A stretch of 64,000 nucleotides of DNA from Echinarachnius parma (GCA_037951105.1 JBAMJV010009696.1:1-64000), one strand, 5' to 3'; shown: positions 44,460-56,162, counted from the first letter of the stretch. Notes: generated from the letters alone by a model not told the origin. Made by a program: numbers and translations.

Positions 44460-45279
44460 CCCTAATCCCACTGGGGGGGGGGGGGGGGCCTTTTTGGCCC
44501 CCCCCCCCCCCTGTCGTTTTTTCGACGTGCATCTAGACCGTTTGGAATTTCACGTTCAAACTTCATGACTATTTTCTCTCAAGTCTCCCGCATGTTTTGA
44601 TATATAATTCACCCCGGTCGGACATGTAGAACTGATTTTAGAGGTCGATAATTGCTCGTCCGTCACAAAAAAAATGTAATTTTTGTACAGGTTTCTATGT
44701 AATTCCTATATCCGATGCCATGCAAACTCCAAATCTGTTATAATTGTTACTTTGAATTATAATTTGTATTATTTCTTTGTTATTAGTTGAATTCATACAC
44801 TTCAGAGATAAATTCTTCTTAAAAAAAACAACAACAAAAAAGCAATAAACTACATAAGAATGAAAACAATGTGGATAAATCCGGGAATACTAATTTGCAT
44901 ATTTATGGAAATTAGTGATTTATTTTATCACCATAAAAAACATGGATATGATGAATAACATCATTTGAAAGTATTTTTACAGAAAACCTGAAGAAATCCT
45001 GTAATTTCTTTTGATTTTAGATGAAAATCCCAATTTTTTCCCAAATTCGTCAAAAATTTGCATATTAAAAATTTTAATTAATTATTAAAAAAAAAAATAA
45101 TGGTCCAATTTTTTTTCTTCTTCATATTCTTATTCTACTTGACTTGTTTTACGTGTGTGCCAATTTTCAAGTCGATCGGTCCATTCGTTGCCGAGATTTG
45201 AGGGGGGGGGCCAAAACAGCCCCCCCCCCCCCCCCCCCCAGTGGACTCAAGTGACCAAAATAACCCAGTGGGATTAGGG
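44460..45279. mobile_element. TTAA-flanked element with CCCTAATCCCACTGG ends
   Basis: TTAA|CCCTAATCCCACTGG at the left and CCAGTGGGATTAGGG|TTAA at the right. TTAA target and CCCT/AGGG ends resemble piggyBac-type elements. Just inside each end is a G run facing a C run, which forms extra hairpins. 820 bp, non-coding. The second copy is at 48428-49176. 43617-44455 shows nothing else. Confidence 0.75.
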
Positions 45280-45587
45280 TTAAGAAATTAGCATTATTTG
45301 ATTACTTGACACATATTTTAGTTTTGTTCTTCAATTTTGTTGAAGCCAGCAAAATCTATTTTAATCAGTACTCTGTTCATTCTTATGGTATAAATTGGAA
45401 CAATTTCATGGAAGGTAATAATAGAAACTAATTTGAATAAATTGTCAGTTATTGCTTTTATACACATGTAATGCCGTCTGATTTTTACTACTTCTTTCTT
45501 CCTCCTTTTGTTTACAATGTAAACTTAACTGACCTTTTTTAGTCTTTGGATTTTGTTTCCAGTGATTGTTTAATAACCAAAATTTAA

Positions 45588-45993
45588 TTTAAAGGGCAAT
45601 GCAACTCAAGAATAGAGTTTATCCTACTTTATACATCGTAATATGCCTGTTTATTATATGTAACATTACTCTGACTCATGATAATGCACTAATGCATTTC
45701 AATAGCACCAATTCAAACCGTTGTCTGAATACTTGTAGATGCTTTCAAATCAGTGAAAAGCTTTTTGTTCGGCACATACGTCAGAGTTTGCAAAGCATGT
45801 CGGGTAATTACAAGAACATGGCCGCTCCCATCATCTTTTGTTGCCGTAAGAATTAGTAAAATGTGAGAATGTTCAAGTAAGGATTTCATGGGATCCAGGA
45901 GGCCCAAATTGCTAAGTTATGTATGAAATCGAATGTCTGTTCACCCTCTAAACGATAATAATAACCGAAAGCCATAGTTACATTGCCCTTTAA
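45588..45993. mobile_element. TIR element (TTAAAGGGCAATG ends)
   Basis: TTAAAGGGCAATGCAACTCA and GTTACATTGCCCTTTAA are inverted. About 405 bp. Its left part recurs at 24320-24420. Confidence 0.7.
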
Positions 45994-46368
45994 TTTGTTT
46001 GTATTGTTGTTCTTGTCCATATATGTGTAATCTATTCACACAGGCACTATGATGAAAACACATGCACTAGAACATCATGGATCAAGAATCACCATGTTGA
46101 TCAGTGTTGCATTCCTTGGAAATGTTTTAACAAACATATGAAATTTTCAGTGGCATTTCCGCACATAGACTTAGTACAGGTGGTACCACATCCTGCACAG
46201 CCTTTGAGGTATGTTAAATTTGCAGACTACATTTAATAGCATTTTTAGATACTAGTTAAATGCTAGCACAACATTAATAGCAATATGAAACAGCCTGTAA
46301 ACTTATCAATACATGACCAGTTCTTTTGCTCATAATGGGCAACACCTATACACATAGAGTATACGTAC

Positions 46369-46410
46369 CTCCGTGATCCTGTGCTTGTGTGGGGGGCTCG
46401 TCCAACAATT
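46369..46410 (-). CDS. membrane protein exon J: juxtamembrane stalk
   Basis: 14 codons reading ELLDEPPTQAQDHG(G). The acceptor is TTTATAG|AA and the donor GGAG|GTACGT. Phase 1 on both sides fits exon I and exon K. Pro/Gln/Asp-rich, a typical extracellular stalk. The short size lowers confidence, but both splice sites and both phases fit. Confidence 0.6.
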
Positions 46411-47399
46411 CTATAAAGGGAAATATACATACAAAGGAAATGCATACTAATTTAGACATGATAGATGCCAAGTATTATTAAGAGGCGGAGTGATAGTTCC
46501 CACTTGTACTGCTTGCTACTGCCAACATTTTTAGCCTATTTGGTGCCATATTCAGTAGGAGAAGAGACATGCTTTCTGTTTCAGATGCACCTGTTTAAAA
46601 TATCTTTTCTCTGGATCTCAAATTATGTCTTATTGTATGTAATTTGACAAAAATGCATTTGTGCCAATATCTGTATGTGTGAAAATTGTAACAGGAATTT
46701 AGAGGACTTTTTTCCCCCCATGGGCAGAATCTCCAAGGTATATTTATTCATGGCTTCAGATATTCTGAATACACTGATGAGAAATGTTCCTTTTGTACAC
46801 GTATTGTACATTCAATTGTATATTGAAAATGAAAATATATCAAGATGATATTGAGATTTCCCTTTGAAATTTGGTAGGTAAATGTGAATGAAAGTGTGCA
46901 GCAATGCAGCACATGCGCATGTGGTCTTTACATAATTGTGAATGTAGTTGATGTAAATTAGTTGACATAATGGTTAAAAAGAAAATTAAATATAAGGTGG
47001 GCATACATTTGATCATATTGATGGTTTCATAATTTTGTTTGTTTACGTGACGTTGTAATTCATTCAAAATTAACCGCATACCTTTTTAGAGGGTAATCAT
47101 TCACTAATTCTTCCATCAGGTATAAGTGTAGTCAAAATGCTTGACCTGGTTTGAATTTGGTTGCATACACTAACTGCAATGTACTGAGACCATACCACTC
47201 TGTATTTCAATAATTTCAAAAAGGAATTACGGGGCACCAGAAGAAAAACTCCTGCCATTTTGAAATTTTCCAGAGTGCACATACCATCATTCTCCATTTT
47301 TAAGTTACTGCTTCTTACAGGAGAGTACATTGAAAGACTAGCAATCCTGTGTTTTCTTCTCACAAGCTTTGATTTGAAGGATTTAAATATTGCTGAGTA

Positions 47400-47630
47400 T
47401 GTACATGTACATGTATGTGTATATGTGAGAAACAGGACAAAGTTTCAACTTGAGTGGCAGATATGACTGGCCACTTCATTGCAGGCTATGAAAAAACAAA
47501 AGATGGACCAAAGCTGTGTTTGATTATCATACATATGTGCATACTGTACATTGATACAGTATGTACAGACATGTACATATTACTGTACATTGATACAGGT
47601 GCATGTACATGTATGTACATGTTTATGTAC
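47400..47630. repeat. ACATGTAC palindrome clusters
   Basis: GTACATGTACATGTATGTG near 47400 and CATGTACATGTATGTACATG near 47602, with ACTGTACATTGATACAG repeated at 47544 and 47582. Simple-sequence palindromes directly beside the donor of exon I. Confidence 0.7.
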
Positions 47631-47634
47631 CTAC

Positions 47635-47960
47635 CCTGATTTATGGCAACGGTTTTGCTCCACAAAGTGACAGGATTGTCACGGGGGACCACTCCACAGA
47701 GATATGTCCCTGCATCTTCGATCGTCGTTTTGTTGATGATGAGAGAGTACTCAGTGAAGACATATCGCGCTGTCTCATTTCTCATCAATCCCGAAGCATC
47801 AGGAAGTGCAGACTGCCGAGAGGGATTGCACTGATAAGTTCATCTCCTTTGTGCCATAAGATGGCACCCTTTTCCTTGCCGTACACGCATGGCAGGGTCG
47901 TTTCTCCTCCTATATTTAGCGAAACATAGGGTGATGTCTGCACAGTTGCTTTCTTTGATC
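47635..47960 (-). CDS. membrane protein exon I: V-set immunoglobulin domain
   Basis: About 108 residues. GGETTLPCVYG (B-strand Cys), GAILWHKGD (C-strand Trp), ARYVFTEYSLIINKTTIED, then AGTYLCGVV (the D-x-G/A-x-Y-x-C core) and VTLWSKTVAINQ as the G strand. Two N-glycosylation sites (RNET, INKT). The acceptor is GTGTAG|GA and the donor CAGG|GTAGGT. The exon is 326 bases, one short of what phase 1 to phase 1 needs. The frame changes between GDELI and the NPSRQSALPDASG part near 47843, so one base seems to be missing. Confidence 0.8.
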
Positions 47961-48427
47961 CTACACAAAAATAAGAGTGAATGATAAAGATTTTTTTTTT
48001 TTTATCCATTATTTGACATTTTAATGACAAAAATGTAAATTATCTGATTACAGTGCTTGAATGGGCGCTGATCTTTGAGGCAGCCCGTTTCTCCCTTATT
48101 TTAAATCACTTCAACCACGTTCCAAATCTTCAGCTCTCATTTTGAGAGGGTTTGCTTAGACCGATTAAATGACAAATTATATAACATTTTAAAGTAATAA
48201 AGTGAAATCACTTACTTTATGCTTACTAAACCATGAAGTAATAATGGTTATTTGTACACATAGTTTTCCTAAGAGTTTTTTGATAGACATCGTCATACTA
48301 AAGGGGCATTTGAACAAATTTAACCCTATTTAGCTCCAAGTAATTTTCGCGGAGTTAGACACTTTACAAGCATCCCTTTAACATGTCACTGCTGTGAATT
48401 TATCTATCAAGTAGAAAACTAGTTTAA

Positions 48428-49176
48428 CCCTAATCCCACTGGGGCATTTTTGCCCCCCCCCCCCGGTCGTTTTTTAAACTTTCATCTAGACCTTTTCTCT
48501 GAAGTCTCCCGCATGTTTTGATGTATAGTTCACCCCGGTCGGACATGACATGTAGAACTGATTTTAGAGGCCGATAATTGCTCAACCATCACAAAAAACT
48601 GCAATTTTTGTACAGGTTTCTATGTAATTCATATCCGATGCCACGTAAACTCCAAAAATTTGGATTATTTCTTTGTTATTAGTTTAATTCATACACTTTA
48701 GAGATAAATTCTTCTAAAAACAAAAAAACAAAAAAAAACAATAAAAACAATAAAGTACATAAGAATGAATACAATGTGGGTAAATCGGGAATACTAATTT
48801 GCATATTTGCATAATTTATGCAAATTAGTGATATATTTTATCACCAGAAAACACATGGATATGATGAATTACATCATTTGAAAGTATTTTTACAGAAAAC
48901 TTTTAATTTCTCTTGATTTTAGATGAAAATCCCAATTTCCCCCAAATTCATCAAAAATTTGCATATATTCAAAATGTTAATTAATCATAAAAAAATAAAT
49001 AATGGTCTAAAAAATTTGTTTTCTTCAAATTCTTATTCTTCTTGACTTGTTTTACGTACAATGTGCCAATTTTCAAGTCGATCGGTCCATTCGTTGCCGA
49101 GATTTGAAGGGGGCCAAAATGGCCCCCCCCCCCCCTAATGGACTCAAATGACCAAAATAACCCAATGGGAATAGGG
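48428..49176. mobile_element. TTAA-flanked element with CCCTAATCCCACTGG ends (second copy)
   Basis: TTAA|CCCTAATCCCACTGG and ATAGGG|TTAA. The interior parallels 44460-45279 (GTCTCCCGCATGTTTTGAT, GTCGATCGGTCCATTCGTTG), with small deletions. Confidence 0.75.
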
Positions 49177-49204
49177 TTAAAGTATAAATTCATTGAAAAC
49201 TGAC

Positions 49205-50757
49205 GTAAGTTGAATTATACCTTTATAGAAAGCTAAGATGATGCAGAATATGAATATATTACTTTCCAAGCACCCATCAGAGAAAACGCTATATAAACAA
49301 AGGAAGCCGCCAGTCGACATGGGAATCACCAGACCAAAACACTCATAATAAAATTGATTTTATTATGATCAACAAAGTGGAAAAACTCAATTAGTAACGC
49401 CAGAAGCTTTCCAAGTGCTAATGTAGGATCGGACCACCAGCTAATTATAACTAACCTACGTCTCAAACTCAAAGCGAAACCAAAACCACAGTACCTGAAG
49501 AGGTATGACATCTTTAAGACTAAAAAACCCTAAAACCAGAGCAGATTATGATATTGAAATAGGTGGAAAGTTTGGCCCTCTGCTAGGGGAAGATGACACT
49601 GACGTGGAGAGCCTATGGAAAGAAGTAAAAGCGGCCTTTAATGAAACCTCAAAGGAAGTACTGGGATATAAAAAAAATTAAAAAAAACAACCCTGGATAA
49701 GTGAGGAAGTTCTCCGACTGAGTAATGAGAGAAAGAAAGCTAAACAAGATAAACAAAGAGACCCAAACAAAAGACCGAGATACAACTTCCTTAGCAGAGA
49801 AATACGCAGGAAAACAAAAGGCTGCAGGGATAAATGGATACGAGAGTTATGCAAAAAAGTGGAAACCTCACACCAGGCTACCAAATCCAAGGAAGTCTAC
49901 ACAACAATAAAACAAATCACCAATAAATCAACCATTAGAATGCAGACAGTGAAAAGTAAAGATGGAGAAATTCTAACCGAGATGAAAGACGTTAAAGAGA
50001 GATGGAAAGAAAGCTTTGAAGAACTGTACAATAACCAGAACCCAACAAATGAAGAAGCTACCAACATACCACAGATGGCTAGCCTCGATCCAGTCCCAGA
50101 CATTCTGCGAGACGAAGTCGAATATGCTGTCCGGAAACTCACAGAAGGGAAAGCACCTGGATTTGACAGCATCACAGGAGAGGAACTCAAAGCGGCTGGG
50201 TCAACAGGTATCACCATACTCCACACTTTGTGCAACAAAATATGGCAGGAAGAATCCTTTCCGGCTGACTGGGTAAAAGCCATAATAACTCCAATATACA
50301 AGAAAAAAGACAAACTCAATTGTGGAAACTACCGGGGTATAAGCTTGCTTAGCCATGCAGGGAAAGTGTTCAGTATTATCCTCCAGCAAAAGATCATTAT
50401 TGATTTAACCATTTTCACAGAAAGCAACATAATGATAACTAAACAATGAATGTAAATTATTGAACTATTGATACAATAAGTTTCAATCACCAAATACTCA
50501 GAAAATAGTTTTGAAAATAACGAAACTTGCAGTATAACCTGCAGTGAAATATAGCAGTTTCTGCTCAATCCCCCTGGACGTGTGACGTGACCAGAAAGAC
50601 ATATTTACGCTCTCCGCCAAGTTGCTTGATTCGGTAGTTAAAACGGTGTTCAATAAATTGCCCATTTGTATTTTTTCTGACGAGTGAGTGCTTGGAAAGT
50701 AATATATTCATATTCTATATGATCTTAGCTATTTGTAGAAGTATAATTCAACTAATG
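49205..50757. mobile_element. inverted-repeat element enclosing a LINE fragment
   Basis: AGTTGAATTATAC, AGCTAAGAT and GAATATATTACTTTCCAAGC at the left are mirrored by GCTTGGAAAGTAATATATTC, ATCTTAGCT and GTATAATTCAACT at the right. Arms of about 75 bases. The interior is taken up by a non-LTR retrotransposon fragment. Confidence 0.65.
49310..50430 (+). pseudogene. non-LTR retrotransposon fragment (endonuclease end to RT start)
   Basis: GSDHQLIIT-like sequence near 49430 with LRLKLKAKPKPQYLKRYD is the usual endonuclease end; further on TVKSKDGEILTEMKDVKERW, GKAPGFDSITGEELKAAG, IITPIYKKKDKLNCGNYRGI and SLLSHAGKVFSIIL mark the RT entry. Stops interrupt the first half. It is cut off after the first RT blocks. 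This is a different lineage from the 12-15 kb LINE. Confidence 0.8.
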
Positions 50758-50884
50758 TTTTTTTTTTCAATGAATAAGCTACTTAAAATTGTTCCTTGTG
50801 GTCGTTGCTGGCACTCTATATCCCACATATGAGCTTAGAGAGAACGTTTACAGTATTATGAGATTGTATTTAGGCACTACTTAC

Positions 50885-51169
50885 CCAAGGCAACAACTAG
50901 TTCAGCTGACTGGTTTGGGTCATCAAGCGTAATAGCTGATGTAACGTAGACACCAGTGACGCTTTTGTCCATGTCCAGGATCACAGCCTGTGAGGCAGCT
51001 CCCCCAGTGGTATCGAAGTGCGGGTGGCATTCAGATGGCAAAGTAAGTACTTTATGATTTTGTAGGCTTATCTGTAAAAAGTTATTGTAGGCCGATACAG
51101 TGAAGTTGATATGTTTCGGCACTATGCAGGACTGGCCTTCATACAGGATGCACATTTGAGCCTGATTTA
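50885..51169 (-). CDS. membrane protein exon H: Cys-containing, fibronectin-III-like
   Basis: 95 residues: QAQMCILYEGQSCIVPKH, INFTVSAYNNFLQISLQ, SECHPHFDTTGGAAS, DMDKSVTGVYVTSA. The INFTVSAYNNF stretch looks like the F strand of a fibronectin-III or cytokine-receptor-type domain. One glycosylation site (NFT). The acceptor is TTGCAG|TA and the donor TTGG|GTAAGT; phase 1 on both sides; no stop. The fold assignment is tentative. Confidence 0.75.
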
Positions 51170-51271
51170 CTGCAACAACAATGAGACAGAAAGATAAGTT
51201 AATTAGTTAATTTTCTATGTGAGTTCTGATGTTAAAGGGAAAGTTTCCCCATCATATATATACATTTGATT

Positions 51272-51640
51272 AAAGGGATCTAGTAACTTTGCAAAAAGTG
51301 ATAGCTGGTTGACTCAATGTATATTATTGTTATCTAATATGTCCATTGGGTGTTGTGTGAAAATTTCAAGTTAAATGGACTTTATATGGCTGAGAAATGA
51401 GCAAAAATGCACAGCCACATTCACTAACTCATTGCACCCACTTTGTACACGGTTCCGACGATCTGTTGGATAATTTGACATCTGAACACTTCAATTGTAA
51501 ATATCTTTTTAACGAAAGGGAAATTCGAAAAAACAAAATCTGTCCCATGATTTTTTTGTAAGAATACAGCAAGATATGAGGAAACTGCTAGAATTTCATA
51601 TGGATTTTGAGGATTTGGACAATGTTAATAATCCCTTTAA
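51272..51640. mobile_element. TIR element (TTAAAGGGATCTAGTAAC ends)
   Basis: TTAAAGGGATCTAGTAACTT and AATGTTAATAATCCCTTTAA are inverted. It shares CCATTGGGTGTTGTGTGAAA, ATTTCAAG with 37572-37849 in reverse. Confidence 0.7.
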
Positions 51641-51829
51641 GTTCTTTACAATGCATAATTTCATACAAATACGTCTAATGTTTATCCTCTGAACAAAGGA
51701 GGAGCCCATTCATTGCATACATCATGGAGGCTGCCATTATATATATATTGATGTACGCATAATTAGCAGCGGGGGTACAGAACAGAAACACAGCAGGTAA
51801 TGTTACAAAAGTAATATACCACAGCGATA

Positions 51830-52150
51830 GATTATTATTGGTCCGGCTGAAAGGAAAACCAATTGATATTGTTATTATTGTGGTCTACATGCCCACATCA
51901 GACCACCCTGACGATGAAGTTCACAAAATTAAATGACATTGAAGATACCCTAGTCAAAAAGAGATACCGAAATAATATAATTGATGCCAGAACCTACCCA
52001 GACCATACACAGACCACAACCTTGTAGTTGAGAAGGTGCACGTTAAACTCAATAAAATGGAGAGGAGTCAAGTCCAGGCACAGTTGGACGAGGCGAGAAA
52101 CAAGGATGCCCACTCTCACCTCTACTATTCGACATCTACATGTCAAAGAA
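51830..52150 (+). pseudogene. mosaic of LINE coding pieces
   Basis: VRLKGKPIDIVIIVVYMPTS (endonuclease), then DARTYPDHTQTTTL and NLVVEKVHVKLNKM (endonuclease end), then GCPLSPLLFDIYMSK (RT core) within 300 bases. Large internal parts are missing, so it is a deletion product. It abuts exon G of the - strand gene. Confidence 0.65.
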
Positions 52151-52230
52151 ATGGTCAATAAGGCACTCGAGAAGTTGACTGTACATGTACATACTATGCT
52201 TTGCAATAGACTCACATTCTTCAAACTTAC

Positions 52231-52323
52231 GGAGGTAGGTGCAGGTGCACGTCCCCAATCTTCTAGTGTCCAATGTCTGATTGCAGGTCAGCGTGGGAAA
52301 TACATATTCGTTTTCGGTTTCTC
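52231..52323 (-). CDS. membrane protein exon G: Cys-rich extracellular segment
   Basis: 31 codons: ETENEYVFPTLTCNQTLDTR, RLGTCTCTYL. Three Cys in a C-x(13)-C-x-C layout and a glycosylation site (NQT). The acceptor is TTTGCAG|GA and the donor CTCC|GTAAGT. Phase 1 both sides. Together with exon H it may form one two-exon cytokine-receptor-like or FN3 domain; this is inference. Confidence 0.65.
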
Positions 52324-53028
52324 CTGCAAAATAAAACAAATATTTAAAATTACAATAATCATGAACAAGAATTACATGTACTTGACTATGCGATGTCAAA
52401 ACACAACATTTGTCTCATGGTAAAGGTTGTTACAATCAACCAACATGATCAAAATTATAGATAAGTGAACTTACTTCAATCATAGACATATCTGACAAGG
52501 TGAAATGAGCTCAAACCTGGGTCACTACGACTAAAGAGCCAGTCGAAGCAACAAAAATTGAAACGAGCCACCTGAATCAACCTGTCTATGCGCTGATCAG
52601 CAGTGTTCCCCTCGCTGCCCATAATGTTTGTTCATCTTGAATTTTACTGTTCCGTCATACCTTACTCAAATTTAGATTAAATGAATGCATGTAGTGTGTT
52701 ATTCAGGTTAAGCTAATACCCATGGGAACTTGATGTATCATGTAATAATTCAATGGCTCTTTTTATTTGGTAGGAGATGGGTTAAAGTGATTCAGGTAAA
52801 GTGTCAGATATTGCACAAAATGACATTTGAGACTTCAATCCTATATCAATATCATTGTAACATACAATTGAAAGATTTGTGAAAGTTTGAAAGAAAACAA
52901 ACACTGTTTACCTAGTGAAAAAAACGAATATTGAGTTTATATTTTATCACCGAATACTGATAGTCCTCCATACATTGTCATAGAAATAATTAGCCGTTTG
53001 AGATATTTGCACCCCTGTATGTTTACAC

Positions 53029-55399
53029 GGGTCATTCCATGTCAAATCACCCAATGGATTTCATCGCACCCCCTCCGAATTTGCTAATATTTGGTATGTA
53101 TGATATTTCAACCTTTAAAAGCTCAAATATCTAATTTTTAGCCCAATCCGCCCAACGGTTTTGGCGCTATGGTCGATTCTTATGGGGGAGTTTTGTAAGA
53201 AATGGGCGTTGGCACCATTTTTCAAATGGCAATTGTCTGTTAACCGTTGGGTCAATTTATGTTGTGATGGTGTCATTGGACTGGGGATGTTATATGCAAT
53301 CCATTTATGCCATTTGTTTTCATGCATGAGCGAGTTTGGATACGATAACCTTTGACCTTAGTCTTTGACCTTCCGTTTTACCTCGTGGATCAAATAATTT
53401 TGAGAATTTGTTTGGCTTAAATGTTGTCTTGATATAATTTCTACAACATATGAAAGAATTGGAGATATATTATTTCTTGTTTTTTCTACAGCCTTGTTTT
53501 AAGTTTGAAAATTTCATGTAAAATTGAATTATTTTAGACCTACACCCATGTCCAAGAATTCTATAGGGGTGTATTATGTATGAAAAAGACCTATTCAAAG
53601 TCATGATTAGAGGCCTATTCATACCCTGGCTTACCACAGTTAAATAGACCTGCTAATCCCCATACAATAGAAATCCAGACAAATGGCATCTATTGATGTT
53701 GCAATGATACCACATGTTTCTAACCTGACAAGGGCCCTGGTCAGAATCAATTGTGAGCCAGATCAAATGTTCTTAATGCACACATCTGATTGGTTGAAAT
53801 GCAGAAAATGTCTCTCTTTGCAACATGGCCTAGGTGTAGTTCTTTTCTTGAATACAATCTTTCAAGTTCAAGTTCAAAATGCAAACTTGTAAATCAATCA
53901 TAAAGGCAAATATCTACAGGTATCCCTTTTCAATGAATTTCATGTTTCTATGCAACATTTTATGCAATTAAGTTACATGATTTGCAATCTGTAAAAATTC
54001 AAACCTGATTCTTTCCAACTAAACTGAACACAAAAGTAACTACCCCCTAGACAACTGCTCATAATTTCATAACCAATAATTGTTTCAATATGTCATTTTA
54101 CCACAATAAATATACAGTTGTTTTGTGTGAAAATCAATCAGCATTGTTTCACAAACCATCAATGATGCATTAAGCCATACGTATGTGCTGTTTCACAAAA
54201 AATGGACAGGCATGTGCAAGTTCTTGTGACTTTTGAAATTGGGTCATTTGTCTTTAATCTGTGCTCATTCAGCCATCTCTCATTTCCACACATAATGTAC
54301 AAAACAACTGTAGAAATATTGTAGTAAGATGACATCTTGAAACAATTATTGGTTATGAAATTATGAGCAGTTGTCTAGGGGGTAGTTACTTTTTGTGTTT
54401 GAATTTTTACAGATTGCAAATCATGTAACTATTGCATATTATTGCAAACTATTGCAATTTATGGTGCAAAGAAACATGAAATTCATTGCAAAGGGATACC
54501 TGTATATATTTGCTTTCATGATTGATGTACAAGTTTGCATTTTGAACTTGAACTTGAAAGATTGTATTCAAGAAAAGATCTACACCTAGGCCCTGTTGCA
54601 GAGAGAGACATTTTCTGCATTTCAACCAATCAGATGTGTGCATTAAGAACATTTGATCCGGCTCACAATTGATTCTGCCCAGGGCCCTTGTCAGGTTAGA
54701 AACATGTGGTATCATTGCAACATCAATAGATGCCATTTGTCTGGATTTATATTGTATGGGGATTAGCAGGTCTATTTAACTGTGGTAAGCCAGGGTGTGA
54801 ATAGGCCTCTAATCATGACTTTGAATAGGTCTTTTTCATACATAATACACCCCTATAGAATTCTTGGACATAGGTGTAGGTCTAAAATAATTCAATTTTA
54901 CATGAAATTTTCAAACTTAAAACAAGGCTGTAGAAAAAACAAGAAAGAATATATCTCCAATTCTTTCATATGTTGTAGAAATTATATCAAGACAACATTT
55001 AAGCCAAACAAATTCTCAAAATTATTTGATCCACGAGGTAAAACGGAAGGTCAAAGACTAAGGTCAAAGGTTATCGTATCCAACCTCGCTCATGCATGAA
55101 AACAAATGGCATAAATGGATTGCATATAACATCCCCAGTCCAATGACACTATCACAACATAAATTGACCCAACGGTTAACGGACAATTGTCATTTGAAAA
55201 ATGGTGCCAACGCCCATTTCTTACAAAACTCCCCCATAAGAATCGACCATAGCGCCAAAACCGTTGGGCGGATTGGGCTAAAAGTTAAATATTTGCGCTT
55301 TTAAAGGTTGAAATATCATACATACCCAATATAAGCAAATTTGAAGGGGGTGCGATGAAAATTTTCACTTTTTTTGGGTGATTTGACATGGAATGACCC
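53029..55399. mobile_element. 2.37 kb palindromic element
   Basis: GGGTCATTCCATGTCAAATC at the left and GATTTGACATGGAATGACCC at the right. ACAC is duplicated at 53025-53028 and 55400-55403. The arms pair nearly throughout (for example CATGCATGAGCGAGTTTGGA / TCCAACCTCGCTCATGCATG) to a centre near 54215, so each arm is about 1.15 kb. The inner part of the arms contains pieces related to the 170-bp hairpin at 20875. The mirrored readings (MASIDVAMIPHVSNLTRAL) are products of the palindrome and not a gene. Confidence 0.88.
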
Positions 55400-55734
55400 A
55401 CACACGTAGTACAGAATTCATGGAATTCACGCTCGCTGGGTTCAAAGTTCACTCTCCGGTATGTTCCCACGCATGCTGCAATGGGCTGCAATGCGGACAA
55501 AATTAGCTGCGACTATTCAATACCGTTGGGCAACGGTATTGAAATAATGATTTTCAATGATAATTACCTTCATACCAAAGGGACATTTGAAAAAATCTTA
55601 CCCTATTTTATTCTTCTCTTACCATAAGCTAAACAACACGGCAGAAAAGAAACGAGGAAGCTCCAAGTATTTTTCGTGGATTTAGACACTTTACAGGCAT
55701 CACTTTAATCACTTGAGGATGGCACAAAACTCAC

Positions 55735-55827
55735 CTCCAGCTGCCCTTGGTTTTCTCTTGTTTACCAACAGACTGAGCACTGACCTGCTCGGAAACCATT
55801 CATGATTGTCCATCTCTTCGTCATCTT
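55735..55827 (-). CDS. membrane protein exon F: charged linker
   Basis: 31 codons: EDDEEMDNHEWFPSRSVLSL, LVNKRKPRAAG(G). An acidic start and a basic end. The acceptor is ACCCCAG|AA and the donor GGAG|GTGAGT; phase 1 both sides. A weaker donor lies 43 bases earlier (GCAG|GTCAGT), but only the later one keeps the phase of exon G. Confidence 0.65.
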
Positions 55828-55999
55828 CTGGGGTAAAATGGCAAATTAAAAAAACAAATCTTAGAAAGTTTAGGCCTTCCTTGACTCCAATTGTATGCAT
55901 GTTTAAAACATAGTTCTCTTGATTTCAAACCTTCACTTCTTTTCTGGCCGCCTGTACACTGACTTGCCTTTTTTGTGAATGGTTATTGTGTTTGGAACC

Positions 56000-56095
56000 A
56001 AATACTCCATCACTAACCCGTTATCATGTTTTTCGTGTTGAATTGCTCTTGCTTCTCCTCTCCTCCTTCTCATCACTTGTCCAGCAACTCCATGA
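56000..56095 (-). pseudogene. possible decayed copy of exon E
   Basis: On the + strand ACTCCATCACTAACCCGTTA, TTGCTCTTGCTTCTCCTC and CACTTGTCCAGCAAC run parallel to exon E and its donor (ACTCCATCACTGACCTGTTG, TTGCCTTTTCCTCTACCTC, CTCTTGTCCGTCAC). Similar in order and spacing but diverged. It lies downstream of exon E in gene direction. Confidence 0.45.
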
Positions 56096-56162
56096 TAAAG
56101 ACTTGAGCAGACTTGAAGGGAATATCAGAGGTGAGGACTACAAGTTCCTAGACTCCCATTTA

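Noticed and set aside
53683..54736. Two matching 69-95 residue readings (MASIDVAMIPHVSNL...)
   Set aside because: They are the same sequence read on the two arms of the palindrome. No homology, no splice context.
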